The notes: generated from the sequence alone by a model not told the origin. 43,305 nucleotides of DNA from Streptomyces sp. LUP30 (GCF_001746365.1 NZ_MJAJ01000068.1:1-43305); one strand, 5' to 3'; counted from the first letter of the stretch, positions 8,401 through 15,780 are shown. Translations and numbers: made by a program.

Positions 8401-9003
8401 ATGGACGTCACCCTTCACCTCTCCCAGGACCCCGAGGCCGACGAGCTCCTCGGCCGCTCCCCGCTCGCCGCGCTGGTCGGGATGCTGCTGGACCAGCAGG
8501 TTCCGATGGAGTGGGCGTTCAAGGGGCCCCGCACGATCGCCGACCGGCTCGGCTCCGACGACCTGGACGCCCACGACATCGCCGCCCAGGACCCGGACTC
8601 CTTCGCCGCGCTGCTCTCCGAGAAGCCGGCCGTGCATCGCTACCCCGGCTCCATGGCCAAGCGCGTCCAGCAGCTGTGCCACTACCTCGTCGAGCACTAC
8701 GACGGCGACGCCGGGGCCGTCTGGAAGGACGTCGCCGACGGCAGGGAACTCCTCGGACGCCTGGAGGAGCTGCCCGGCTTCGGCAAGCAGAAGGCGCAGA
8801 TCTTCCTCGCGCTGCTGGGCAAGCAGCTCGGCGTGCGCCCCACGGGCTGGCGCGAGGCGGCCGGCGCCTACGGCGAACCGAAGTCCTTCCGCTCCGTCGC
8901 CGACATCACCGGGCCGGAGTCCCTGACGAAGGTACGTGCCCACAAACAGGAGATGAAGGCGGCGGCGAAGGCCGCGAAAACCGCCAAGGCCACGAAGGAC
9001 TGA
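8401..9003 (+). CDS. HhH-GPD-type base-excision-repair-like protein
   Basis: 200 residues. LEELPGFGKQKAQIFLALL from about residue 121 is a helix-hairpin-helix motif of DNA glycosylases, and MLLDQQVPMEWAFKGP matches the N-terminal block of the short actinobacterial HhH-GPD family. The protein is shorter than a full glycosylase and I see no four-Cys iron-sulfur cluster. The usual catalytic Lys/Asp pair is not evident, so enzymatic activity is uncertain. The C-terminus is a Lys/Ala tail (KAAAKAAKTAKATKD) that could bind DNA. It begins 24 nt after the siderophore-interacting gene and might be read through from it. Confidence 0.8.
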   Translation: MDVTLHLSQDPEADELLGRSPLAALVGMLLDQQVPMEWAFKGPRTIADRLGSDDLDAHDIAAQDPDSFAALLSEKPAVHRYPGSMAKRVQQLCHYLVEHYDGDAGAVWKDVADGRELLGRLEELPGFGKQKAQIFLALLGKQLGVRPTGWREAAGAYGEPKSFRSVADITGPESLTKVRAHKQEMKAAAKAAKTAKATKD

Positions 9004-9214
9004 GGAACCGGCGAACGCCCCGGGCGCGGGTGAGCGGGACCTGCTCTCCCGGCTCCGCCTCCACCCCGGGCGCCGGCCGTGCGGCCCCGGCCTCGGCCTC
9101 AGCCCCTGTCCCTGCCGCGGGCTCTCGAAGGCCGGCTCTCCGTCCACAGCCTGTGCATACCGCTGCATACCGTTCGCGCAGCGGGGACGTCCGACGGACA
9201 TCGGACACGATGCC

Positions 9215-9267
9215 GGGGCCGTCGGGGCCGTCGGGCCGTGGGGGCCGTCGGGGCCGTCGGGGCCGTC
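9215..9267. repeat. 9-bp tandem repeat GGGGCCGTC
   Basis: Five exact copies (9215, 9224, 9241, 9250, 9259) with one degenerate 8-bp copy (9233-9240) in the middle. Confidence 0.9.
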
Positions 9268-9502
9268 GGCGAGAACTCGGCGGTGCCGAACCGGCAGCGG
9301 GCCGAAGTCCGTGATCGTGGTGCGCGACGGGACGCCGTGGCCGAGGCCGCCCCGGGCGTGGAACTCGGCGGGAAAGGCCGGTCGCCGTCCCTTTCTGGCC
9401 GATTCCGGGCCCGGGCCCGCACCCCTGTCGTTCACCGCCCCCGGGGCCGAGGTCCCGGACAGGCCGCCCTTGACGTCGGCGACGAGGGCCGGCCCGCCTG
9501 CA

Positions 9503-9519
9503 CCGAAAGCTGCTTTCGG
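9503..9519. promoter_or_regulatory. Perfect palindrome CCGAAAGC-T-GCTTTCGG
   Basis: Two 8-bp arms around one central base. It stands alone about 300 bp upstream of the ParB-like gene. It could be an operator; with a 1-nt centre it is less likely to be an RNA hairpin. Confidence 0.4.
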
Positions 9520-9813
9520 CCGTCTGCCGGAGCGTCCTGGGGTTGCCGGTCCCGGTGACTCCTGCGACCGGTCCGTGCCCGCTCAGCACCGGGAGAGGAC
9601 CGCGCACCGGCGCTTCGGGCAGGCACGCGCCGCCCCACGGCACAGCGCCGAGGTCGAGGGGGCGGGGCTCTCGAACACGTACCCGGCAACGATGTCAGAG
9701 GCGCTCGTCGACTCGCTCATCGGCAGGCCGTCATTCCGTTTTACCCCCGTTCATCACGTCTTTTCCAGCGGCGCACTCCGTCTCCGTGGCTGCGCCCGGA
9801 ACGTCTGGACCGG

Positions 9814-9819
9814 TAGGCT
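9814..9819 (+). promoter_or_regulatory. Probable -10 element TAGGCT of a leaderless transcript
   Basis: TAGGCT ends exactly 6 nt before the GTG at 9826, so transcription would start at or next to the start codon. No ribosome binding site precedes the gene. A convincing -35 hexamer is not visible. Confidence 0.55.
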
Positions 9820-9825
9820 TTCCGT

Positions 9826-10122
9826 GTGATCTTCAAGCGCATCGGAAACGGCCGGCCGTACCCCGACCACGGCCGGGAAAGCACCCGGCAGTGGGCGGAC
9901 GTCGCGCCGCGCCCGGTCCGCCTCGATCAGCTGGTGACCACCAAGCAGCAGCTCGACCTGGAAACCCTGCTCGCGGAGGACTCCACCTTCTACGGCGACC
10001 TGTTCGCGCACGTCGTGAAGTGGCAGGGCGACCTGTATCTGGAGGACGGGCTGCACCGCGCCGTGCGAGCGGCGCTCCAGCAGCGCCAGGTGCTCCACGC
10101 GCGCGTGCTCGAGCTGGACTGA
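9826..10122 (+). CDS. Small ParB/sulfiredoxin-like protein (homologues often labelled VapB antitoxin)
   Basis: 98 residues, strongly Streptomyces-like codon use. RPVRLDQLV, then a spacer, then VVKWQGDLYLEDGLHRAVRAAL follows the order of the ParB N-terminal/sulfiredoxin fold, where the DGxHRxxAA box is the signature. From memory, close relatives carry automatic VapB-family antitoxin names, but no PIN-domain toxin is adjacent and no ribbon-helix-helix or AbrB pattern is visible. Start is GTG 9826; the mRNA is probably leaderless. Role is unknown; a nucleotide-binding or CTPase activity would be speculation. Confidence 0.75.
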   Translation: MIFKRIGNGRPYPDHGRESTRQWADVAPRPVRLDQLVTTKQQLDLETLLAEDSTFYGDLFAHVVKWQGDLYLEDGLHRAVRAALQQRQVLHARVLELD

Positions 10123-10308
10123 GCCGGAAGGGGCCCGGACCGGGCCGGGAGTCCGGCGGCGCGTGAGCTCGCCGGGACCCGCCACGCGGCCTCTCCGTCG
10201 GCGCGCCGCACGCCCGGCAGCACCCTCGGATTGACCCTTTCGGGTTCTTTCCGCTGCCCGCACCCGGTGTCGGATGATCGTTTATTAGTCACGGCAGCCC
10301 GGGCGCAC

Positions 10309-10314
10309 TACGCT
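10309..10314 (+). promoter_or_regulatory. Probable -10 element TACGCT of a leaderless transcript
   Basis: TACGCT ends exactly 6 nt before ATG 10321, the same spacing as upstream of the ParB-like gene and the PPOX oxidoreductase. No ribosome binding site is seen. Confidence 0.5.
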
Positions 10315-10320
10315 GCGCCC

Positions 10321-11022
10321 ATGAGCATGCTGACTCCCCCGGGCATGGGCGGTAAGTACCGGATCACGGGGGACAAGTACCCCCGCATGCGCCCCCACCG
10401 GCGACGCGGCAGGCTGGCCGTCGTGGTCGTCGGCTGCGGCGCCGTGCTCGGCGTGGCCGGCTGGGGCACCCTGCAGCTCATCGACGTCTTCACGGGCGGC
10501 GGAGGGGCGGCCACGGCCGCCGGCGCCTCCTGCTCCCGGGACGCGACCGGCGCGAACAGGACCAAGGCCGGAGCGGGCCCCTCCGCGTCCGCCGCCGTCT
10601 CCACGCCCGCCTCCGCCGCGGGCGGCGGTGCGGGCGCGGTGCCCAGGCCCGCGCAGATCACCGTGAACGTCTTCAACGCCACGACCCGCAGCGGTCTGGC
10701 CAAGACCACCGCGGACGAGCTGAAGAAGCGCGGCTTCCGGATCGGCGAGGTGGGCAACGCCGCCAAGCAGTACGACAAGAAGGTCACCGGCGCCGGGCTG
10801 CTGCTCGGCCCCGCGTCCTCGCTCAACACCTCGCTGCCGGTCCTCGCCACCCAGCTGACCGCCGCCGAGCGCCGCACCGACGCGGCCCGCGCGGGCACGG
10901 CCGTCGATCTGATCATCGGCAACGGCTTCAAGGCGCTGACCAGCCAGGCGGACGCCACCAAGGCGCTGACGGCGCTCACCGCGCCGCAGCCGACGGCGTC
11001 CACCAAGAAGAAGAGCTGCTGA
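10321..11022 (+). CDS. Membrane-anchored LytR_C-domain protein
   Basis: 233 residues. A basic cytoplasmic N-terminus (PHRRRGR) is followed by one membrane helix at about residues 37-58, an Ala/Ser/Gly-rich extracellular linker with a single Cys, and a C-terminal LytR_C domain starting at ITVNVFNATTRSGLA. This domain occurs at the end of LCP cell-wall ligases and alone in membrane proteins; it lacks the LCP catalytic part, so a scaffolding or glycan-binding role is more likely than catalysis. ATG 10321 was chosen for its leaderless-type promoter. It ends convergently with upp. Confidence 0.82.
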   Translation: MSMLTPPGMGGKYRITGDKYPRMRPHRRRGRLAVVVVGCGAVLGVAGWGTLQLIDVFTGGGGAATAAGASCSRDATGANRTKAGAGPSASAAVSTPASAAGGGAGAVPRPAQITVNVFNATTRSGLAKTTADELKKRGFRIGEVGNAAKQYDKKVTGAGLLLGPASSLNTSLPVLATQLTAAERRTDAARAGTAVDLIIGNGFKALTSQADATKALTALTAPQPTASTKKKSC

Positions 11023-11045
11023 GGCCACGCCGCCACGCTGCGGAC

Positions 11046-11062
11046 GGCCCTTCCGAAGGGCC
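11046..11062. terminator. Hairpin between convergent genes
   Basis: GGCCCTT-CCG-AAGGGCC, a 7-bp perfect stem with a 3-nt loop, in the 111-bp gap between the ends of the LytR_C gene and upp. It may serve both directions. Confidence 0.5.
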
Positions 11063-11133
11063 CGCCCAAGGGTCGCTGAGGGCAGGCCCCCGCAAGGCCG
11101 TGAGGGCGGACGGGGGCCGACGGGGGCGACGAC

Positions 11134-11769
11134 CTACTCGGCCGCTCCGTACAGCCGGTCGCCCGCGTCTCCGAGGCCCGGCACGATGTAGCCGAGCTCG
11201 TTGAGGTGGTCGTCGACGGCCGCCGTGACGACCGTGACCGGCGAGCCCGCGAGCTCGCGCTCCATGATCGCGACGCCCTCCGGGGCGGCGAGCAGCACGA
11301 CGGCCGTCACGTCGTCGGCGCCGCGCCGAATCAGCTCGCGGATCGCGGCGACCAGCGTGCCGCCCGTGGCCAGCATCGGGTCCAGGACGTACACCTGACG
11401 CCCGGAGAGGTCCTCCGGCATGCGCGTGGCGTAGGTGGAGGCCTCCAGGGTCTCCTCGTTGCGGATCATGCCGAGGAAGCCCACCTCGGCGGTCGGCAGC
11501 AGCCTGACCATGCCGTCCAGCATGCCGAGGCCCGCGCGCAGGATCGGCACGACCAGCGGCCGCGGGTAGGAGAGCTTGACGCCGGTGGTCGAGGCGACCG
11601 GCGTCGTGATGTCGACCTGTTCGGTGCGCACGTCACGCGTGGCCTCGTAGGCGAGCAGGGTGACCAGCTCGTCGGCCAGCCGGCGGAAGGTCGCGGAGTC
11701 CGTGCGCCGGTCGCGCAGCGTGGTGAGCTTGTGGGCGACCAGAGGGTGGTCGACGACGTGGAGACGCAT
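11134..11769 (-). CDS. upp: Uracil phosphoribosyltransferase
   Basis: 211 residues, the normal length. MRLHVVDHPLVAHKLTTLRD is the family N-terminus, VLDPMLATGGTLVAAI is the PRPP-binding loop, and GYIVPGLGDAGDRLYG is the conserved uracil-binding C-terminus. It converts uracil and PRPP to UMP in pyrimidine salvage. ATG 11769 is preferred over upstream starts, which add a stretch absent from the family. It is transcribed toward the LytR_C gene and diverges from the small Arg-rich gene at 11890. Confidence 0.95.
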   Translation of the reverse strand: MRLHVVDHPLVAHKLTTLRDRRTDSATFRRLADELVTLLAYEATRDVRTEQVDITTPVASTTGVKLSYPRPLVVPILRAGLGMLDGMVRLLPTAEVGFLGMIRNEETLEASTYATRMPEDLSGRQVYVLDPMLATGGTLVAAIRELIRRGADDVTAVVLLAAPEGVAIMERELAGSPVTVVTAAVDDHLNELGYIVPGLGDAGDRLYGAAE

Positions 11770-11889
11770 GTCCACAACAGTAACGGTGCCGAACCCGCCT
11801 GGCGTCCCCACACACAGTGAACCTCTCCCCCCGGCTTGAGCCGTTCGCTGGCATCAAACCGCCCGTCGGAGGGAAAGTGAGGGACAGGT

Positions 11890-12129
11890 ATGGAGACGGA
11901 CCGGGGTACCCGGGGTGGTGTGCTGATGCCTGACCTGCCCGACCTGCCCGACGACGAGTCGCGTGACGCGGCCGCCCGCGCCGAGAGCGACGCCGAGCGC
12001 CGCCGACGGCGCGCCCGGTTCCTGCGCGAGCTGACCGAAGCCCGCGAACTGCGCGACCGCGTCCAGCCACGGCGCGCCAGGACCGCCCGGCTGCGCCACG
12101 CGATGCGCATGCGCACATTCCGCTGGTAG
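11890..12129 (+). CDS. Small Arg-rich conserved-type protein
   Basis: 79 residues. The acidic opening (PDLPDLPDDESRD) is followed by a long charged helix with RRRRRARFLRELTEARELRDRV and a basic end (RTARLRHAMRMRTFRW). Start is ATG 11890 with GAGGG 6 nt upstream; an internal ATG at 11926 would remove twelve residues. The strong helix may bind nucleic acid or form a coiled coil, but no family is recognised. It diverges from upp and precedes the tadA group. Confidence 0.65.
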   Translation: METDRGTRGGVLMPDLPDLPDDESRDAAARAESDAERRRRRARFLRELTEARELRDRVQPRRARTARLRHAMRMRTFRW

Positions 12130-12236
12130 TCCCGTGATCGCCGTGGCCGTATGCGACTTGGGGCATTCGGGGAAGATCCCCACCGTCACGGGTGCCGCGC
12201 GGGGGTGGGCGTGCGTGGACGCACGGCAAAGCCGCG

Positions 12237-12242
12237 TACGAT
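12237..12242 (+). promoter_or_regulatory. Possible -10 element TACGAT
   Basis: TACGAT ends 6 nt before GTG 12249. GTGGAC at 12215-12220, 16 bp upstream, could be the -35. The arrangement copies the other leaderless-type promoters in this window. Confidence 0.42.
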
Positions 12243-12248
12243 CCGCTC

Positions 12249-12344
12249 GTGGCCGCAACTGGTGCGCTGGTGAGTCACTCACGGACGTCGCTGCGGACGT
12301 GGGATCAAAACCACCGGACACAGGGAGCCGAAGACGTCCCCTGA
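12249..12344 (+). CDS. Putative 31-residue leaderless small ORF
   Basis: GTG 12249 opens a 31-codon frame ending with TGA 12342-12344, in an otherwise empty 336-bp gap. Support is limited to its position 6 nt after a TACGAT box and a clean stop. The product, beginning MAATGALVSHSRTSL, has no recognised motif. It may be a leader peptide for the tadA transcript or chance. A G6-A-C5 hairpin-prone run follows at about 12420-12430, before the next gene. Confidence 0.3.
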   Translation: MAATGALVSHSRTSLRTWDQNHRTQGAEDVP

Positions 12345-12465
12345 ACGCCTTGTTTCTGCCACGATTCCGAGTGGGTGGGGCTCGGAGCCTCAGCTCTTTC
12401 TCCGCCCGCAACCTCCGCCGGGGGGACCCCCAACCGGCACGCCTATGACCAGTGGGAGAGTCACG

Positions 12466-13023
12466 GTGTACTTCGCCGCACTGCTCGCGCGCACCGAAGA
12501 CGGGTGGGAAGCGAGCGACACAGAGCTCGACGATGTGGAGACCCTGTCGGATCTGGCCGACCTGGCCCGGGAAGCCTCTCCCGACGAGGACACGGTGCTC
12601 GTGCTGATCGAGCAGGAGGGCTCCTGGTTCGGGGTCGTCCGCATCGACGGCGAGGAGGACCCTCGCATCTACGTGTCCGACGCCGCTGCGGCCGCCCGCA
12701 GCTCGTACGGCGAGATCCTGCTCACCGACGAACTGCTCGGCAGAGACCCGGGCGACGAGGACGTCCTGGACGCCCTCGACCTCGACCTCGACGGCACCGA
12801 GGACGGTGAGACCGACGACGAGAACCAGGACGACGACCAGGAGGCCCAGGTCGTCGTGGGCGGCGGCTCCGCCGAGGCCGTGCCGCACGGCCCGGTCGGC
12901 GACCCCGGCATCCTCGACGACCTCGGCGTCGCCGAGAAGGAACTGAGGGCGCTGTCCGAGGACGCCGTCAACGAGATCGCCGAGGCCCTGGGTGCCTCGG
13001 AGGTCCTGGAGACCGTCCGCTGA
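12466..13023 (+). CDS. tRNA adenosine deaminase-associated protein
   Basis: 185 residues, very acidic. YFAALLARTEDGWEASD, GSWFGVVRIDGEEDPRIYVSD and the ending EIAEALGASEVLETVR match the small actinobacterial family encoded next to tadA. A run of Asp/Glu residues around 105-130 separates the two ordered halves. Start is GTG 12466 with GGGAG 7 nt upstream; the ATG at 12445 lies ahead of that ribosome site and is less likely. The stop abuts or overlaps the tadA reading frame, so the genes are one operon. Biochemical role is not known. Confidence 0.85.
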   Translation: MYFAALLARTEDGWEASDTELDDVETLSDLADLAREASPDEDTVLVLIEQEGSWFGVVRIDGEEDPRIYVSDAAAAARSSYGEILLTDELLGRDPGDEDVLDALDLDLDGTEDGETDDENQDDDQEAQVVVGGGSAEAVPHGPVGDPGILDDLGVAEKELRALSEDAVNEIAEALGASEVLETVR

Positions 13024-13073
13024 CCGCACCGCAGACCCCGTCGGATCCCGTACGCGACCGCTGGCGGGCCGCG

Positions 13074-13505
13074 ATGCGGCTCGCCCTGGACCAGGCCCGG
13101 CTGGCCGCCCGGGGCGGAGACGTCCCGGTCGGCGCGGTCGTGCTGGCCGCGGACGGCACGACGGTCCTCGCGACCGGCCACAACGAACGCGAGGCCGGCG
13201 GCGATCCGACGGCGCACGCCGAGGTGCTCGCCGTCCGGCGGGCGGCCGAGGCGACCGGGGAGTGGCGGCTGTCCGGCTGCACGCTCGTCGTGACCCTCGA
13301 ACCCTGCACGATGTGCGCGGGCGCGATCACCCAGTCCCGGGTGGACCGGGTGGTCTACGGCGCGCGCGACGACAAGGCGGGCGCGGTCGGCTCCCTGTGG
13401 GACGTCGTCCGCGACCGCCGGCTCAACCACCGCCCCGAGGTCGTCCAGGGCGTCCTCGCCGAGGAGTGCTCCGGACTGCTCACGGAGTTCTTCCGGGAGC
13501 GCTGA
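13074..13505 (+). CDS. tadA: tRNA-specific adenosine deaminase TadA
   Basis: GDVPVGAVV, PTAHAEV (zinc His and catalytic Glu) and EPCTMCAGA (two zinc Cys) identify the enzyme that converts A34 to inosine in tRNA-Arg(ACG), a substrate tRNA also present in this window. From ATG 13074 it has 143 residues, but the conserved first helix (RWRAAMRLALDQA) begins upstream. The only in-frame candidate before it is CTG 13020, with GGAG 8 nt upstream and a CTGA overlap with the preceding stop, so the protein is probably 161 residues with a rare CTG start. GTG, ATG and TTG are absent from that stretch. Confidence 0.93.
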   Translation: MRLALDQARLAARGGDVPVGAVVLAADGTTVLATGHNEREAGGDPTAHAEVLAVRRAAEATGEWRLSGCTLVVTLEPCTMCAGAITQSRVDRVVYGARDDKAGAVGSLWDVVRDRRLNHRPEVVQGVLAEECSGLLTEFFRER

Positions 13506-13562
13506 GACGGCCGCCCGATACCGATTTCAAACCGGGGCTCACCTTGCTGTAAGGTCTCCCTC

Positions 13563-13647
13563 GGTAGCGTGTCCGAGCGGCCGAAGGAGCTCGCCTCGAA
13601 AGCGAGTGTGGCGCAAGTCACCGAGGGTTCAAATCCCTCCGCTACCG
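13563..13647 (+). tRNA. tRNA-Ser (anticodon CGA)
   Basis: 85 nt. Acceptor arms GGTAGCG/CGCTACC pair perfectly with discriminator G. The anticodon stem CTCGC/GCGAG holds loop CTCGAAA, giving CGA for codon UCG. A long variable arm and GGTTCAAAT T-loop are present. CCA is not encoded. Confidence 0.95.
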
Positions 13648-13655
13648 CTTCTGGA

Positions 13656-13688
13656 CGAAGGGTCCGGCTCATCGAGCCGGGCCTTTCG
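13656..13688 (+). terminator. Terminator after tRNA-Ser(CGA)
   Basis: Fifteen paired positions (CGAAGGGTCCGGCTC, loop ATC, GAGCCGGGCCTTTCG), including two G-U pairs, begin 8 nt after the tRNA. Confidence 0.85.
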
Positions 13689-13859
13689 TGCGTCTCGGTC
13701 CCGGCCCTCCCCTAGCGCCGTTCCCGTCGCCCTCCGCCCCGAGAGCGCGAACCGTTCACGAACGCGCCGCGGCGATCAAAAAGCGGTGTGTAAATCGCAC
13801 TTACAGATACACTCGCCGCCGTCAACACGGGCCCGAGTGGCCACTACAGGGGAGGCCAG

Positions 13860-14036
13860 GTGGCGGTGAACGCCAAGAAGATCGCCGTCTACGTGCTCGT
13901 GGTCTTCGTGCTCTACGTGATCATCACCGACCCGGCGAAGGCGGCGGACTACGTCCAGATAGGCTTCCAGGGCATATCGGACGCCGCCAAGGCCATCGGC
14001 GACTTCTTCACCTGGCTCGCGGACGGGGCCAAGTAG
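13860..14036 (+). CDS. Small single-helix membrane protein
   Basis: 58 residues: a short basic start (NAKK), one membrane helix (IAVYVLVVFVLYVII), then an amphipathic Ala/Phe-rich segment (YVQIGFQGISDAAKAIGDFF) and a short tail. GTG 13860 follows GGGGAGG at 13849-13855; GTG 13866 with a 10-nt spacing is an alternative. GC-rich third positions support coding. It ends 30 nt before the Dabb gene, so they may be cotranscribed. Function unknown. Confidence 0.7.
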   Translation: MAVNAKKIAVYVLVVFVLYVIITDPAKAADYVQIGFQGISDAAKAIGDFFTWLADGAK

Positions 14037-14066
14037 CCGAGGCCGTCGTACGCACAGGGAGTGCCC

Positions 14067-14360
14067 ATGATCCGCCACCTGGTCCTCTTCAAGCTCAACG
14101 AGGGCGTCGAGCGCGACGACCCCCGGGTCGTGCGGGGCGAGGCGGCCTTCCGGGCGCTGGGCGGGAAGATCGAGGAGCTGCGCTTCTGGGAGCTGGGCTG
14201 GAACGTCAGCGACCGCCCCATCGCCTACGACTTCGCGATCAACTCGGCGGTCGAGGACGCGGACGCGCTCAAGCGCTACATCGAGCACCCGGACCACCAG
14301 TCGGGCGTCGCCCTGTGGCGTGAGTTCGCCACCTGGGTGGTCGCCGACTACGAGTTCTGA
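14067..14360 (+). CDS. Dabb-domain (stress-responsive alpha/beta barrel) protein
   Basis: 97 residues. MIRHLVLFKLNEGV, a central helix and the ending of the ferredoxin-like fold (YIEHPDHQSGVALWREF) are typical of Dabb proteins, which form dimeric barrels; functions range from stress response to polyketide cyclisation. ATG 14067 has AGGGAG 5 nt upstream; GTG 14061 would overlap it. A strong terminator follows at 14396, separating it from sigF. Confidence 0.85.
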   Translation: MIRHLVLFKLNEGVERDDPRVVRGEAAFRALGGKIEELRFWELGWNVSDRPIAYDFAINSAVEDADALKRYIEHPDHQSGVALWREFATWVVADYEF

Positions 14361-14395
14361 GCCGTCCCGCCCGGCACGCCCCTTCGACGGCACGG

Positions 14396-14422
14396 AGCCC
14401 TCCGCCCTGACGGCGGGGGGCT
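14396..14422 (+). terminator. Terminator after the Dabb gene
   Basis: An 11-bp stem (AGCCCTCCGCC with GGCGGGGGGCT, loop CTGAC) is followed by TT. Confidence 0.75.
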
Positions 14423-14485
14423 TTCGCACGTCCGGCGAGACGGGAAAGGCCCAACTTATCCCTCAACACGGCGTTATGGGGTGCT

Positions 14486-14498
14486 TGCACACAGTGCA
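14486..14498. promoter_or_regulatory. Palindrome upstream of sigF
   Basis: TGCAC-ACA-GTGCA, two 5-bp arms, about 70 bp before the sigF start. It may be a regulator site in the sigF promoter region; the owner is unknown. Confidence 0.35.
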
Positions 14499-14568
14499 CA
14501 TGTCTTGTGATGCTATGACCGCTTTTGACGGATGAGTTGACCGATGTTGACCTGACGAAGAGGTGGCG

Positions 14569-15453
14569 TTGACCGTGTCGGCCAGTACTGCGCCGCCTCA
14601 GGAAGAGGCACCCCCGGCACCCGCGCCGGCCCCCGCCCTGGAAACCGTCCCGGAAGCAGCCACGGAAGCCGCGCCGACCCCGGAACGACGACGCGGCGCG
14701 GACACCAGGGCGCTGACCCAGGTGCTCTTCGCCGAGCTCAAGGAACTCCAGCCGGGCACGCCGGAGCACAACCGCGTGCGCGGGGCGCTCATCGAGGCCA
14801 ACCTCCCGCTCGTGCGCTACGCGGCCGGCCGGTTCCGCTCCCGCAACGAGCCGATGGAGGACGTCGTCCAGGTCGGCACCATCGGTCTGATCAACGCCAT
14901 CGACCGCTTCGACCCGGACCGGGGCGTGCAGTTCCCCACGTTCGCCATGCCCACGGTCATCGGCGAGATCAAGCGGTACTTCCGCGACAACGTCCGCACG
15001 GTGCACGTGCCGCGCCGGCTCCACGAGTTGTGGGTGCAGGTCAACAGCGCCACCGAGGACCTCACCACCGCCTTCGGCCGCACCCCGACGACGGCCGAGA
15101 TCGCCGAACGGCTGCGCATCGCCGAGGACGAGGTGCTCTCCTGCATCGAGGCGGGCCGCTCCTACCACGCGACCTCGCTGGAGGCCGCCCAGGAGGGCGA
15201 CGGCCTGCCCGGACTGCTGGACCGCCTCGGCTACGAGGACCCGGCGCTGGACGGCGTGGAGCACCGCGACCTCGTCCGCCACCTCCTGGTCCAACTGCCC
15301 GAGCGGGAACAGCGCATCCTCCTCCTGCGCTACTACAGCAACCTCACGCAGTCCCAGATCAGCGCCGAACTCGGCGTCTCCCAGATGCACGTGTCCCGGC
15401 TGCTCGCACGCTCCTTCCAGCGGCTCCGCTCGGCGAACCGCATCGAGGCCTGA
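14569..15453 (+). CDS. sigF: SigB/SigF-family RNA polymerase sigma factor
   Basis: 294 residues. After a Pro/Ala/Glu-rich N-terminus, region 2 (LPLVRYAAGRFRSRNEPMED, VVQVGTIGLINAIDRFDPDRG), region 3 and region 4 (LPEREQRILLLRYY, LTQSQISAELGVSQMHVSRLL) are intact, with no ECF truncation. TTG 14569 has GAGG 6 nt upstream; GTG 14563 abuts that site, and GTG 14575 is another option. The name follows synteny with S. coelicolor, where sigF lies next to the Dabb and tadA genes and sigN follows; SigF there is needed for spore maturation. No anti-sigma factor gene is adjacent. Confidence 0.85.
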   Translation: MTVSASTAPPQEEAPPAPAPAPALETVPEAATEAAPTPERRRGADTRALTQVLFAELKELQPGTPEHNRVRGALIEANLPLVRYAAGRFRSRNEPMEDVVQVGTIGLINAIDRFDPDRGVQFPTFAMPTVIGEIKRYFRDNVRTVHVPRRLHELWVQVNSATEDLTTAFGRTPTTAEIAERLRIAEDEVLSCIEAGRSYHATSLEAAQEGDGLPGLLDRLGYEDPALDGVEHRDLVRHLLVQLPEREQRILLLRYYSNLTQSQISAELGVSQMHVSRLLARSFQRLRSANRIEA

Positions 15454-15470
15454 CGGGACCCGCCACGGGC

Positions 15471-15575
15471 CGCATGACGCGGTGCATGGGGAACGCATGA
15501 CGCGGTGCATGGGGAACGCATGGCGGGGTGCATGGGGGAGCGCATGACGGGGTGCATGGCGGGGTGCATGGCGGG
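15471..15575. repeat. 23-bp degenerate tandem repeat after sigF
   Basis: Two near-identical units CGCATGACGCGGTGCATGGG(GAA) at 15471 and 15494, a diverged 24-bp unit at 15517 and shorter CGGGGTGCATGG copies to 15575. It starts 17 nt after the sigF stop. GCATG/TGCATG cores recur throughout. Confidence 0.85.
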
Positions 15576-15605
15576 AAACGGCACAGGACACGTCACTCGA
15601 TGAGG

Positions 15606-15621
15606 GATCGCAAGCGCGATC
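15606..15621. promoter_or_regulatory. Inverted repeat GATCGC-AAGC-GCGATC
   Basis: A perfect 6-bp stem with a 4-nt centre in the 424-bp sigF-sigN gap; an overlapping outer pair ACTCGAT/ATCGAGT extends it. It could end sigF transcription or bind a regulator. Confidence 0.4.
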
Positions 15622-15723
15622 GAGTCGTCACCTCTGGGAGCGAATCGCTCACCGGAGCCGTTCCCGCCGGAATCCCGCTGAAAAGCCGTCAGACCCCCTG
15701 TTTCCAGGGCTGATTCGTCACTC

Positions 15724-15761
15724 ACATGTCGACATGTCACTACAGCGTGTTGCCGACATGT
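15724..15761. promoter_or_regulatory. ACATGT-based palindromes upstream of sigN
   Basis: ACATGTCGACATGT at 15724-15737 is a perfect 14-bp palindrome, and ACATGT recurs at 15756-15761 inside GACATGTGACA. The cluster lies about 120-150 bp before sigN and looks like a multi-site operator. Confidence 0.45.
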
Positions 15762-15780
15762 GACATTCTGCCGGAAGAGC

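Larger units (their letters stand above)
9004..9825. other. 822-bp region without a credible gene
   Basis: Frames on both strands give only Arg/Pro-rich translations without domain-like patterns. The region holds tandem 9-bp repeats (9215-9267), a 6-bp inverted repeat GTCCGA-N6-TCGGAC at 9189-9206, two GCATACCG copies near 9155-9172 and a perfect palindrome at 9503-9519. It could contain degraded coding sequence, but none is recognisable. Confidence 0.6.

Noticed and set aside
9826..10122. A VapBC toxin-antitoxin pair
   Set aside because: No PIN-domain toxin is adjacent and the protein pattern fits a ParB/sulfiredoxin fold better.
13563..13647. tRNA-Ser(CGA) as a second integration site
   Set aside because: No duplicated tRNA fragment or element genes are seen nearby.
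15471..15575. A CRISPR array
   Set aside because: Units are contiguous 23-bp tandem repeats without spacers and no cas genes are present.
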